Source: JAKEGN01 sp964465665
Lineage (GTDB): Bacteria; Pseudomonadota; Gammaproteobacteria; Steroidobacterales; Woeseiaceae
Length of the DNA stretch: 14,641 bases
Reading direction: 5' to 3'
NCBI GenBank assembly: GCA_964465665.1
Contig: CAYXKM010000268.1
Location: 1 to 14,641, forward strand
In this document: positions 6,516-14,641 of the stretch, in pieces
How positions within the stretch are numbered: the stretch's first letter is position 1
How the letters are laid out: each line of letters starts with the position of its first letter
Made by a program: the position numbers and the translations under genes
Notes under the pieces: model-generated
What the model saw: only the letters and a program-made list of their open reading frames with translations
What the model was told of the DNA's origin: nothing
Databases searched by the model: none

Positions 6516-8441
6516 TCAGGAAGCGATGGCGGCCTCCACGTAGGCAGCGCGGTCATTGGCCGCGTCGCCTTTGCGCTGGGATTTGGCGTTGTACATGGCC
6601 TGGTCGGCAACACTGACGAGCTGCCACAGTTCATTGCCATGGGCGGGCATCAGCGAGATGCCGACGCTGGCGGCGCATTCGATCTCCTGGCCCTGGATGA
6701 TGTAGGCCTCGGAGGCGGTTTCCACCAGCCTTTCGGCCACGTGCTTGGCATCGGTAACGGTAACCCCGGGTAACACGATGGCGAATTCATCGCCGCCAAG
6801 GCGGGCGAGGATGTCTTCGGGACGAAGGCAGAATTCGAGCCGGTGACCAAACGCTTTGAGCAGCGCGTCCCCCGCCTGGTGACCGAAACGGTCGTTGATC
6901 ATTTTGAACTCGTTCAGGTCGAGATACAGGACGGCGCCCTGCGTCGATGCGGCGATGCGTTCTGCCGCCACCTGTTCGAAACCACGACGGTTCCAGACGC
7001 CGGTCAACGGGTCGCGAAGAGCATCGGCCAGAATCTTATTCTCGTTTCGCTTGCGCTGCGTAATGTCGATCAGCGTGACCGAGAAATCCTGCCCTACCGG
7101 CTCGCCGACTACCCGCAGCCACATCTCCTCGGCATCGCCCTCCACTGGTATTTCGTAACTGACACTGGAGGCACCGTCGGTTCCGTTGCCAAAATGGCTC
7201 TGCAGACGCGAATGCTCGAGCAATTCGAGTTTTTCCAGCGGCATGCCAACAAGTGTACCGTTGCCGCTGCGCAGAAATCGCTCCGCAGCGCGGTTCGCGA
7301 ACGTGCAGCGATATTTCAGATCGGCATCGCGCAGGTCCCGCGCGAAGCGCAGAATGCCGTTGGACGAATGCTCGACCAGGGAACGGATCAGGTGTTCGCT
7401 GTCTGCCAGTGCCCGCAGAGCGCGTTTTCGTTCCGTCACATCGCGACAGACCACCACGGTACCCTGCTCGCGACCTGACGGGCTTCTGAGCGGCGCGCTG
7501 TTCAATTCGAAAAAGCGATCGGACTGCATGCGAACGGTCTGAGTCAGGTCGCGGTCCCCGGCTTGCTTCAGCATGGCTTGCGCTTCGGGCAGGTCTTCCC
7601 ACAATTTCTTCCCCAGCAGGCTTTGCTCGGAACCGTTCAGCAGCACTTGTGCCGGATGATTTGCGCTGATGATCCGCTGCGACTTATCGAGCACGATGAT
7701 GGGGTCCCGAACATGATCGAACATGGTCTGATAGGCCAGCGGGCTGAAATCGTAGACCCGGAGATCGACGCTCGCCCACCAGTAAAGCGGCAGCATCAGC
7801 ACCAGTGTCAGTGAGGTAAACGGAAAATGTACCGGACCGATTCCCAACAAGGTGTTGGCGACGCTGACAGCGTATGGCAATGCAGCGCAGAACAGGAGAA
7901 TAACGATCTTGCGGCGGTGCGCGCGTGCGATGTTCGACAACCGGCTGGCCATCGCCAGCACGGAATATCCCAGCAACCCGTAGGCATACGGTGCGTGTAC
8001 GCGCTTGAACCAGAGGTGTTCGGTTGCATCGGTAAAACGGGTGCCGGAATCTGTTTCGACGACGGTCCAGATCATGTTGTGCATGGGATTGGTTATCGCC
8101 AGCAGCGTCGTGATGATCGGAATGACCGACAGCACGGCGATCAGCATCGGGTGGGTGCGGCCCACCGTGTACTCACGATAGATGCAGTAGAAAACCAGCG
8201 GCACGAATCCGCCCGCAAAGAAACTCAAAGTACGGCCGATGCCGTAAATGTTCGGGTCCTCTGTACCGAAAGCAAATGCGCTGCCGGCGATCATGGCACC
8301 GATCAGGAACAGGAAATAGCTGATGGCGTTGTTCGAAAGCGGCAGCGTTGCGCGCGAAACGCGTATAGCCAGCCACAGATACAGGACGGCCGCGAAACCG
8401 AAGACCACCGGCAGGACGTGATTGAACTGGGTCAGCTGCAT
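6516..8441 (-). CDS. Membrane diguanylate cyclase: 7TM-PAS-PAS-GGDEF
   Basis: A 641-residue inner-membrane protein that should make cyclic di-GMP from two GTP. Residues 1-230 contain about seven hydrophobic segments resembling the N-terminal 7TM sensor of histidine kinases. A PAS domain at about 238-340 ends in DVTERKR, a second at about 345-465 ends in DITQRKR, and the GGDEF domain spans about 472-625. The active site GGDEF at 549-553 is intact. An RPED motif at 540-543, five residues upstream, is a complete inhibitory I-site, so product feedback is expected. The start is an ATG with no strong ribosome site. It follows the GGDEF-EAL gene by 190 bp and precedes arsR by 54 bp on the same strand. 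The signal sensed is unknown. Confidence 0.9.
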   Translation of the reverse strand: MQLTQFNHVLPVVFGFAAVLYLWLAIRVSRATLPLSNNAISYFLFLIGAMIAGSAFAFGTEDPNIYGIGRTLSFFAGGFVPLVFYCIYREYTVGRTHPMLIAVLSVIPIITTLLAITNPMHNMIWTVVETDSGTRFTDATEHLWFKRVHAPYAYGLLGYSVLAMASRLSNIARAHRRKIVILLFCAALPYAVSVANTLLGIGPVHFPFTSLTLVLMLPLYWWASVDLRVYDFSPLAYQTMFDHVRDPIIVLDKSQRIISANHPAQVLLNGSEQSLLGKKLWEDLPEAQAMLKQAGDRDLTQTVRMQSDRFFELNSAPLRSPSGREQGTVVVCRDVTERKRALRALADSEHLIRSLVEHSSNGILRFARDLRDADLKYRCTFANRAAERFLRSGNGTLVGMPLEKLELLEHSRLQSHFGNGTDGASSVSYEIPVEGDAEEMWLRVVGEPVGQDFSVTLIDITQRKRNENKILADALRDPLTGVWNRRGFEQVAAERIAASTQGAVLYLDLNEFKMINDRFGHQAGDALLKAFGHRLEFCLRPEDILARLGGDEFAIVLPGVTVTDAKHVAERLVETASEAYIIQGQEIECAASVGISLMPAHGNELWQLVSVADQAMYNAKSQRKGDAANDRAAYVEAAIAS

Positions 8442-8631
8442 GGTTTCGCAGCTCGTCTGCGTTCGAAATAGGCATACATTTCGCGATGCTAGCGGCGAAT
8501 GACAGTGGATGCTGCGACCTGTGCCGCATTCCGTACCGGTATTTTGCGCAAGCGCTCACAGATCCGGCGGAAAAAGAATATACCTTATTGTTTTTTATCG
8601 GGAATACTGGTCTTTCTTTGTGCCGCGATGC
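8442..8631 (-). promoter_or_regulatory. Intergenic leader with a candidate -10 box for the diguanylate cyclase
   Basis: On the minus strand TATATT (8577-8582, 5 of 6 matches) is a candidate -10. It sits just downstream of an A-rich stretch resembling an UP element, and no good -35 is present. The resulting leader would be about 130 nt. I searched it by eye for the conserved blocks of cyclic-di-GMP riboswitches and found none. No clear terminator for the upstream GGDEF-EAL gene is visible. Confidence 0.3.
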
Positions 8632-11600
8632 TCAGGCAAGGCGTGAAAAACTTGCGTCGGCCCAGGGTTCGAAGGTCTGCACCGACGTCGGTCTTGCAAT
8701 GTAGTACCCCTGTGCATACTCGACGCCGAGCGCACTGAGTTTGTCCAGCACGGCACGGGACTCGACTCGCTCCGCAATGGTTTCGATACCCATCGCGCGG
8801 CCGACGTCGTTGATCGCCCTGACCATGCTTTCGTCCACGCGGTCTTCTGCCACATTGCGTATGAACTGTCCGTCGATTTTGAGGTAGTCGACCGGCAGAT
8901 TTTTGAGATAAGTAAACGATGAAAGCCCGCTGCCAAAATCGTCGAGCGAGAACTTGCAACCAAGCTGTTTCAGGGTCTGCATGAAGTGCACTACCCGTGA
9001 CAGGTTGGAGATCGCGGCGGTCTCGGTGATTTCGAAGCAGATAGCGCCGTTGGGCAGCTTGCATTTGCCTAGCTCATCGATGACGTAGTCGAGAAACCGG
9101 TCTTCGCTCAACGAAGTTCCCGACAGATTGATGGCCAGTGTGAATTTGGCCTCCTTCGATTCCGGATTTCGATCCGCGAGCTGCGTAAGGGCCTCGTGTA
9201 TGACCCAGCGGTCGAGCGTCGACATCAGGTTGTAGCGCTCGGCGGCCGGAATAAACTGATCCGGACTGACCAGCACGCCGTTTTCATCACGCATCCGCAG
9301 CAGCAGCTCGTAATGACCACGAGAATCCGATTTCTTCTTGCCGATGCCGATGATCGGCTGATAGAACAGTTCGAGACGTTTGTCTTCAACAGCGCTGGTT
9401 ATCCGCGACACCCACTTCATTTCCTCGTGGCGCATCGATGCGTCGCTGTCCTGGTACAGGTGGACCTTGTTGCGGCCCATGTCCTTGGCCGAGTAACAGG
9501 CTACGTCGGCGTAACTCATGATGCTGGCGGCGGACTGACTCTCGCCGCTTACCAGCACCACGCCGATGGAACAGCGGACGCTGGTAAATGCATCCTGCCA
9601 ATTGAAACGGAACCCCTCGATCGCGCAACGAATGGCCTCACCGACCTCCATGGCGCGTTCTTCGGTGCACCGTTCGAGCAGTATGCCGTACTCGTCGCCG
9701 CCGAGCCGTGCCAGCACATCCGTTGACCGTATGTTGGCCTGCACGATCTCGGTCACCTTGCGCAGCAATTCGTCACCCGCAGTGTGGCCAAACGTATCGT
9801 TCACGACCTTGAACTGATCCAGGTCGAGGTACAACAGCGCGTGCGTCTGATCCGGATTGGATTTCGATGCCTCGAGCGCCGCCACCAGCCGGTTCTCGAA
9901 TTCCCGGCGATTGATTAAACCGGTCAGCGCATCATGAGACGCCTGGTACGACAGCTGGCGAAACAGGCGTGATTCCTTGCTGGTGTCGTGAAACACCATG
10001 ACCGATCCGATGATATTGCCGATACGGTCGCGAATCGGCGCCGCAGAATCCTGGATCGGTACTTCGTCGCCGTGCTGATTGATCAGCATCGAGTTCTGCG
10101 CCAGGTTGATGACACGGCCTTCCCGCAGGCAGCGCATGACCGGATTCTCTACGGAAGCGCGGGTATGCTCGTTGACGATGGTCATGATCTTCTGGATCGG
10201 CTTGCCGCGCGCCGTGCGAATGTCCCAGCCGGTCAGGTCCTGTGCCACGGGATTGATGTAGTCGATACAGCCGTTGGCGTCTGTGGTGATAACGCCGTCA
10301 CCGATCGATTGCAGCGTTACCTGCGCTCTTTCCTTCTCTTCAAACACCCGCGTTTCGGCTACTTTGCGTTCGGTAATGTCGGTGATCGTCCCCTCGTGCG
10401 CCACGATATTCCCTTGCACGTCATAAATGGCGCGCGAATTCTCGAGCACGACAATCTCCTTGCCATCCTTGCGCCGCAGGCGATATTCGAAGTTGCGAAC
10501 CACGCCTTCTGCTTCGAGGCGGGCGAATACGCGCTCCCGATCGACCGGATTCACATACAGCAGTGTGGTGCGGCCTGCCTGTTTCAGGTCCTGCGCACTT
10601 TCGAAGCCGAGCATTTCGACCAGCGCAGGATTGACGGTGATGATGTCACCGTCGCGGGAGGCGATGTACACGCCGTCGACTACGTTCTCGAACAGCCCGC
10701 GGTATCGCGATTCGGAGTTCTTCAAGCGATCTTCATCCATCTGTCGCTTGATCGCAATGCCGGCGAGACGAGCCATGCGGCCGATCTTGTCCAGTTCATC
10801 CGTTCCGGGTTCGCGGGGTGTGTTCAGGTACACATCCAGCGTGCCGATGATGCGCGATGCCGCGCCGTGCAGGGGGAACGACCAGGCGGCGGCTATCCTG
10901 CTCTGTTTTGCGATATCGTGAAGCCGCGCCCAGGCCGGATCCGCTGCAATGTCGGCCGCTATTCTTTCCCGGTTGGCATACACCGCGGCGCCACAGGAGA
11001 TCCCGTTCTCCTCCACGCGCGTGAAGTCGAGCGCAAGTTTGAACGCTTCCGGCAGCCCGCCGCTCTGTTCCACACTCAGTGTCTGATTGCGGACGTCGAG
11101 TTTCATAATGACCGCGCGCATGCCGGTCCCGATCTTTTCTATGCAATGACAAATAGACTTCAGTGTGCGGTCGAGCGGTGTGCTGGCCGCCACCATTTCC
11201 AGTATCTTGTTCTGCGCGAACGCGAAATCCTCGTTGCGCTTCCTGTCGACGATGTTGGTGATGCTGACACGAATAAGCTTGCGTTCCGCATCGGGCAGGC
11301 GGCTGAAACGGACTTCGCAGGGTATTTCCTTGCCGTTCGAATCCTTGTGCATCCATTCGAATATCGGATGGCCGCCTTCCAGCGCCTTGTCGATGTAGCC
11401 GCGGCGAACACCGAAAGACGGCGTGCCGTCCGGTTGCATCCGCGGACTGATGGCTTTCGGGCCGACACTCAGCAGGCGTGCCCGCGACATATTGAAGAGA
11501 TTGCAGGCGTTCTCGTTGGCGTCGGAGAAGATATTGCGCTCGACATCGAGGACCACAATGGCTTCGGGCGCGTTTTCCACCAGTGCCCTGTAACGTTCCT

Positions 11601-12147
11601 CGTTTTCCTTCAGGTTTTTCTCGGCCAGCTTTCGACCGGTGACGTCACGAAGGCTGATGACGAACAGTTTGTCGTCGCCGGCCTCGAGGCTGCTCGAGTT
11701 TATCTCTGCGACGAAATGCTGGCCGTTGGCGCGTATCGCATCGACTTCGCCGCCGTTGACCTCGACATGGGTGTCATCGAGGCTCGACATGAACGGATCG
11801 AGAAATTCGGCGATCTGCCGGTCGACAACGGCGGGCACGATGGTCGCAAAGGAGGAACCGATGAGTTGATCCTTGCTCAACCCGAAGTAACGGGAACAGA
11901 CCTTGTTGCAGTTGCGAATGATGCCCTGGGAGTTGACCGTTATCAGCGCGTCGGTAACGCTGTCAAAGATGACTTCGATTGGCGTGCCCGTACTCGTGAC
12001 GTGCGACTGCGCGAACGACTGCGTAATGGTCGCTTCCATTTTGTCATAATGTTCGTCAATGAGTTTGAGCAGGGCCAGGAAGTCGAGCTTTTCATTGCCA
12101 GACTTTTTCGTTGCTTCCTTGATCTGTTTTCGCAAGTCCTGCTGCAT
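8632..12147 (-). CDS. PAS-PAS-GAF-PAS-PAS-GGDEF-EAL cyclic-di-GMP turnover protein
   Basis: A 1171-residue protein with no signal peptide or membrane segment, so probably a cytoplasmic sensor. Domains in order are a charged helical N-terminus (1-50), PAS (about 55-175), PAS (182-305), GAF-like (315-470), PAS (478-595), PAS (605-725), GGDEF (735-898) and EAL (912-1165). The cyclase site is GGDEY at 816-820, with an intact I-site RSTD at 807-810. The phosphodiesterase has ELL at 947-949 in place of EAL, keeping the metal-binding Glu. Its other catalytic landmarks are present: INLSG (1006-1010), FEITET (1038-1043), LDDFGSG (1068-1074), LKIDG (1089-1093), AERVES (1125-1130) and AQGYYIARP (1145-1153). 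Both activities are plausible; which dominates cannot be told from sequence. The ATG at 12147 has only a weak ribosome site. Confidence 0.9.
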   Translation of the reverse strand: MQQDLRKQIKEATKKSGNEKLDFLALLKLIDEHYDKMEATITQSFAQSHVTSTGTPIEVIFDSVTDALITVNSQGIIRNCNKVCSRYFGLSKDQLIGSSFATIVPAVVDRQIAEFLDPFMSSLDDTHVEVNGGEVDAIRANGQHFVAEINSSSLEAGDDKLFVISLRDVTGRKLAEKNLKENEERYRALVENAPEAIVVLDVERNIFSDANENACNLFNMSRARLLSVGPKAISPRMQPDGTPSFGVRRGYIDKALEGGHPIFEWMHKDSNGKEIPCEVRFSRLPDAERKLIRVSITNIVDRKRNEDFAFAQNKILEMVAASTPLDRTLKSICHCIEKIGTGMRAVIMKLDVRNQTLSVEQSGGLPEAFKLALDFTRVEENGISCGAAVYANRERIAADIAADPAWARLHDIAKQSRIAAAWSFPLHGAASRIIGTLDVYLNTPREPGTDELDKIGRMARLAGIAIKRQMDEDRLKNSESRYRGLFENVVDGVYIASRDGDIITVNPALVEMLGFESAQDLKQAGRTTLLYVNPVDRERVFARLEAEGVVRNFEYRLRRKDGKEIVVLENSRAIYDVQGNIVAHEGTITDITERKVAETRVFEEKERAQVTLQSIGDGVITTDANGCIDYINPVAQDLTGWDIRTARGKPIQKIMTIVNEHTRASVENPVMRCLREGRVINLAQNSMLINQHGDEVPIQDSAAPIRDRIGNIIGSVMVFHDTSKESRLFRQLSYQASHDALTGLINRREFENRLVAALEASKSNPDQTHALLYLDLDQFKVVNDTFGHTAGDELLRKVTEIVQANIRSTDVLARLGGDEYGILLERCTEERAMEVGEAIRCAIEGFRFNWQDAFTSVRCSIGVVLVSGESQSAASIMSYADVACYSAKDMGRNKVHLYQDSDASMRHEEMKWVSRITSAVEDKRLELFYQPIIGIGKKKSDSRGHYELLLRMRDENGVLVSPDQFIPAAERYNLMSTLDRWVIHEALTQLADRNPESKEAKFTLAINLSGTSLSEDRFLDYVIDELGKCKLPNGAICFEITETAAISNLSRVVHFMQTLKQLGCKFSLDDFGSGLSSFTYLKNLPVDYLKIDGQFIRNVAEDRVDESMVRAINDVGRAMGIETIAERVESRAVLDKLSALGVEYAQGYYIARPTSVQTFEPWADASFSRLA

Positions 12148-12327
12148 CGATGCTCACGATCCGTCAGGATCATTACTGCGCGACCGACCACCCTGTCGAA
12201 GCACTATCGATACGGTGGAAATCCCTTTTGCGGTTGCCGGGGGTGAATTGCTGGACAGTGTTCCGGCATCCTGGGGAGAACCTTAGATGCTGTGCCGCGC
12301 AGCGTCTGTGATCGAACTCTCGTATTG

Positions 12328-12352
12328 AAAAAAATGTTGGGAATATATTCCC
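12328..12352 (-). terminator. Palindrome followed by a T-run
   Basis: GGGAATATATTCCC (12339-12352) is a perfect 14-bp palindrome. On the minus strand it is followed after four bases by seven Ts (12328-12334). As RNA it would fold into a 5-bp stem with a TATA loop, a modest intrinsic terminator about 120 nt after the lipoprotein stop. The palindrome could equally be a protein-binding site upstream of the GGDEF-EAL gene. Confidence 0.45.
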
Positions 12353-12431
12353 GGAATCGGGTTTGGTGATTGTACCAGCCGCCTATTCCGGGCATTCCAG
12401 GTCGCTGCAGTTCATCGACTGAACATAATAT

Positions 12432-12445
12432 GGCCCGGTCGGGCC
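12432..12445 (-). terminator. GC-rich hairpin after the lipoprotein gene
   Basis: GGCCC and GGGCC pair around a 4-nt loop, 28 bp after the lipoprotein stop. The following minus-strand sequence is AT-rich (ATATTATGTT) but not a T-run, so termination strength is doubtful. Confidence 0.35.
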
Positions 12446-12472
12446 TGGGGATCAGGCAGCTTGCTGGTGCGA

Positions 12473-13072
12473 TCAGTTGCCGTCGGTTTCGCTGGCCGGC
12501 ATCGAGATGACAGTCTCGCCGTCCGGCATTTCCTGCAGTTCACCGTTCACTGCCGGCTCACTGGCACCGGCGCCGACCTGGATCGGTATGGCAAGCGAAC
12601 GGAACATGGTGCCGTTTGCTGTCTCCACAGCGGCGGAAACGTTCAGGAACAGGCGACCTTCGCGCTGCGGGATGACCGTCACCTGTTGCATCCTCGGGCC
12701 GCTGTCCGATGCCGCGGCCAATTCGATGCGTTGCGCCTGCGATTCAGGAAACAGCATCGCACTGGTATCACTGGTTCGATATTCGAGTGTGACTGCCTCA
12801 TCCGGCTCGGTGGACGAAACCTGCAAGTTAATGCTGACCGGCTGGCCGACGACCGCGGCTCCGATCACGGTGTATTCGATGGACACCGGTGCAGTCGGTT
12901 TGCCGGGGGACATGGCAACGCCGTCGGCATTGGTTGCTATGGCCGGTTTGCCTGTGGCCGCCGCGGAATTGGCCGCACTGCTTCCGCCTGCTTCTTCCGC
13001 GGACTCCTGGCAGGAGACCACAAACGCCCCGGAAAGCAGAAGCACCAATGCCAGATTACGTTTTTCAGACAT
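12473..13072 (-). CDS. Small outer-membrane lipoprotein, family not recognised
   Basis: A 199-residue exported protein. Residues 1-20 form a signal peptide with a lipobox VVSC, acylated Cys at 21 and Gln at +2, which predicts the outer membrane. An Ala/Ser/Gly-rich linker (about 22-60) precedes a beta-rich domain at about 65-175 with alternating hydrophobic strands, resembling an immunoglobulin-like fold, and a short acidic tail. No catalytic motif is seen. The ATG at 13072 is chosen because AGGTGA lies 5 nt upstream; the in-frame GTG at 13081 is inside that ribosome site. It starts 21 bp after the metallopeptidase stop on the same strand, so the two are very likely co-transcribed and may cooperate at the cell surface. 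Confidence 0.8.
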   Translation of the reverse strand: MSEKRNLALVLLLSGAFVVSCQESAEEAGGSSAANSAAATGKPAIATNADGVAMSPGKPTAPVSIEYTVIGAAVVGQPVSINLQVSSTEPDEAVTLEYRTSDTSAMLFPESQAQRIELAAASDSGPRMQQVTVIPQREGRLFLNVSAAVETANGTMFRSLAIPIQVGAGASEPAVNGELQEMPDGETVISMPASETDGN

Positions 13073-13093
13073 TCGATTCACCTGGATAGCTCA

Positions 13094-14641
13094 TTACGGG
13101 CCCAATACCTGGATTGTAAAGCAGGCGCGTGAGGGAAATCCCGCAGGCGTATCCGTGTCCTCGTAGCGAAACTCGTGGAAATCCATGACGTAGCTGCCCG
13201 TCGCCAGTGTCGGCGTCGTGAAGATTTCCTCGTTGGCCACTCCACTTACACCCTCATCGATCAGGTTGCCACTACGGAAAATGTAGATGTCCGGATCGCT
13301 CTGGTCGACGTCATCGTTCGGGTTATCCGGCGGAAGCAGCGCCAGCGTCGCCGCATCGGTCAGGATCGTGAACGTGTACTGGCCCTGGGTTGTCACGTTC
13401 ATGCGCAGGAAACGGTGCTCTGACACTTTGTTGCCCGTTGCATTCAGGTTTCCATTGCTGCGGTCAAACTGGCTGTTGGAGCAAATGGGCACCGCGCTAC
13501 CGTCGGTTGGAATTGTCGTGTAGATCGGCAATACATCCGGGGCACCGCCGGCGTTATTGGTCTCGGTGGAGCCGAAGGGCTCTATACCCGACGCGGTTAT
13601 GCTCTCCCGAGTCAGTTGCGAATCGATGAAAGCATTTTTTCCCGTGCCCTGGTTTTTCAGCGCTTCGGCAAAAGTGAAAATGCTGGTGAAGGCCGGCGTC
13701 GTCGATTGCGGTCCGGTCAGGACATCGTAGATCGGGCCGAAACCGATCGTGTCGTTGTCCGATCCGTCGTCGTTGCCGTCCCACAAGTCATAAATCAATT
13801 TGAGGATGGAGAATTCGTTGTACCAGCCGGCGGTACCCCCGGTATTCCAGTTTTCGATATCGATGTGGAAACCGCTGAGATCACCGCTGAACCACAAAGT
13901 GTCGCAATAGTTCGGATTGTTCAATGCGATGCCGGACAGCGCGGTGGCCCAGCCTTCACCGAAGGCCACACGCGCATCCAGGCGGTCATTGCTGCTGTGC
14001 GAGCCGCCGATGCTGTCCGAGCGCGAGAACTTGTCCTCGAAATAGTGACCCCATTCGTGAACGATGACGTGGTCGTCGAACTCCTCGGTGTCATCGCCAT
14101 CAAGACCCAGCAGGAACAGCCCGGTAAACGACCCGCCGAGATAGAAGCTGGTCCCGATATCGCCGTTGTCGATGTCACCGAAAAAGTCGCCGGTGCCGGC
14201 ACTGGTGTTGTTGTTTATGCTCCAGTAGGCATCGAGCGGCGGAAAATCGACTGTCGGATCCTCCGCGGCGATAAAACGCATGACGCTATAGATGGTGTCC
14301 AAAATGGCAAACGGCGCGGCCGCCCTTGGATCGGTATAGGAACTGCCGCCCCAACCCGTGGTTGCCGTGAGATTCCGCGTCGAATCGACGCCACCGGAAT
14401 TGAAAACAGCGCCGTCCATCACGTACAGGGGACGCTCGGTGAGCGGCAGGGTCGTCGATTGCGTATTGTCACGAACCTCGACATCCCAGGATTGCGTCCC
14501 GCCCTGCTTCAGTTCCGCCCGTACCCGCAGGCGCACATCGGTCTGGCCCGGCACAACAAAGGAATACGCGCCGGTGTCGGATGACACCATCGAACCGAGC
14601 ACCGTATTGCCCGGCGACTGCAGTATCTGCACGGTGGCGCC
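13094..14641 (-). CDS. Secreted zinc metallopeptidase (gluzincin-like), N-terminus outside window
   Basis: The visible 515 residues are the C-terminal part; the frame is open to the right edge with no credible start. The first roughly 45 residues look like a carboxypeptidase-regulatory-type beta domain (SDTGAYSFVVPG). The catalytic helix VHEWGHYFE (HEWGH codons at 14045-14059) provides two zinc His and the catalytic Glu. FGEGWA 34 residues later offers Glu as the third ligand, a gluzincin arrangement. Asp/Gly-rich stretches before the site may bind calcium. The last 120 residues, with SDPDIYIFRSGN, resemble a bacterial pre-peptidase C-terminal (PPC) domain common in secreted proteases. It probably acts outside the cell. 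The exact peptidase family is not certain; M36-like is one possibility. Confidence 0.8.
   Translation of the reverse strand, partial: GATVQILQSPGNTVLGSMVSSDTGAYSFVVPGQTDVRLRVRAELKQGGTQSWDVEVRDNTQSTTLPLTERPLYVMDGAVFNSGGVDSTRNLTATTGWGGSSYTDPRAAAPFAILDTIYSVMRFIAAEDPTVDFPPLDAYWSINNNTSAGTGDFFGDIDNGDIGTSFYLGGSFTGLFLLGLDGDDTEEFDDHVIVHEWGHYFEDKFSRSDSIGGSHSSNDRLDARVAFGEGWATALSGIALNNPNYCDTLWFSGDLSGFHIDIENWNTGGTAGWYNEFSILKLIYDLWDGNDDGSDNDTIGFGPIYDVLTGPQSTTPAFTSIFTFAEALKNQGTGKNAFIDSQLTRESITASGIEPFGSTETNNAGGAPDVLPIYTTIPTDGSAVPICSNSQFDRSNGNLNATGNKVSEHRFLRMNVTTQGQYTFTILTDAATLALLPPDNPNDDVDQSDPDIYIFRSGNLIDEGVSGVANEEIFTTPTLATGSYVMDFHEFRYEDTDTPAGFPSRACFTIQVLGP

Larger units (their letters stand above)
12148..12472. 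other. 325-bp intergenic region
   Basis: No gene is supported here. The region contains the 3' end of the lipoprotein transcript, with candidate terminator hairpins at 12432-12445 and 12328-12352 and a small GTTCA/TGAAC inverted repeat at 12410-12424. It also must hold the promoter of the GGDEF-EAL gene. On the minus strand a TCGACA at 12195-12200 resembles a -35, but no convincing -10 follows at proper spacing. Confidence 0.6.

Noticed and set aside
6508..6517. GAGGATCCTC palindrome at the end of the diguanylate cyclase gene, considered as a terminator
   Set aside because: The stem would be too short with no loop, it overlaps the stop codon and no T-run follows.
8442..8631. Cyclic-di-GMP riboswitch before the diguanylate cyclase
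   Set aside because: The gap is long enough and the neighbours are suggestive, but the conserved GEMM sequence blocks are not visible on the relevant strand.
9988..12246. A 752-codon open frame on the plus strand opposite the GGDEF-EAL gene
   Set aside because: It is a mirror of a well-conserved signalling gene in GC-rich DNA. The translation has no recognisable domain, is rich in Arg, His and Asp as expected of antisense frames, and lacks a ribosome site.
13616..14584. A 322-codon plus-strand frame opposite the metallopeptidase
   Set aside because: It is an antisense shadow of a gene with a clear HEWGH site. No domain or ribosome site supports it.

Overview
The window looks like chromosomal DNA of a fairly GC-rich (roughly 60% by eye) Gram-negative bacterium, most likely a gammaproteobacterium. 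Two lipoproteins have lipoboxes with non-Asp +2 residues, as expected for the outer membrane. The ArsR carries C-terminal cysteines like those of the Acidithiobacillus-type repressors. The phylum-level call is an inference. I see no tRNA, rRNA, CRISPR array, insertion sequence or phage gene.

Left part (1-4034). A GABA-type aminotransferase, cut by the window edge, is transcribed leftwards. It is divergent from a rightward aldehyde dehydrogenase, an arrangement typical of amine or GABA degradation, though the dehydrogenase lacks the usual succinic-semialdehyde active-site signature. A DUF4397-type outer-membrane lipoprotein built of four repeats follows 52 bp behind the dehydrogenase. A 14-nt tandem repeat lies in that gap.

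Middle (4056-6497). A compact arsenic operon on the minus strand runs arsR, arsI, arsC, acr3. All three junctions are ATGA overlaps, in which the stop codon of one gene shares bases with the start of the next. The promoter contains a perfect 9-bp inverted repeat that brackets the predicted -10 box and reaches the arsR start codon. The geometry predicts a leaderless arsR message under tight self-repression. ArsR senses As(III), ArsI would cleave C-As bonds of trivalent organoarsenicals, ArsC reduces arsenate and Acr3 exports arsenite.

Middle-right (6516-12147). Two cyclic-di-GMP signalling genes lie upstream of the ars operon on the same strand. One is a 1171-residue soluble PAS-PAS-GAF-PAS-PAS-GGDEF-EAL protein whose cyclase and phosphodiesterase motifs both look intact. 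The other is a membrane 7TM-PAS-PAS-GGDEF cyclase with an intact inhibitory site. Gaps of 190 and 54 bp suggest separate transcription, with possible read-through into ars.

Right end (12473-14641). A leftward pair encodes a large secreted zinc metallopeptidase (HEWGH, 5' end outside the window) and a small lipoprotein 21 bp behind it. Two candidate hairpins, one followed by a T-run, lie in the 325-bp gap after the lipoprotein.

The gene families are all recognisable, and I do not see a clearly new multi-gene system. The points most worth checking are the fully overlapped ars operon with its start-codon operator, the four-repeat lipoprotein coupled to an aldehyde dehydrogenase, and the metallopeptidase-lipoprotein pair.
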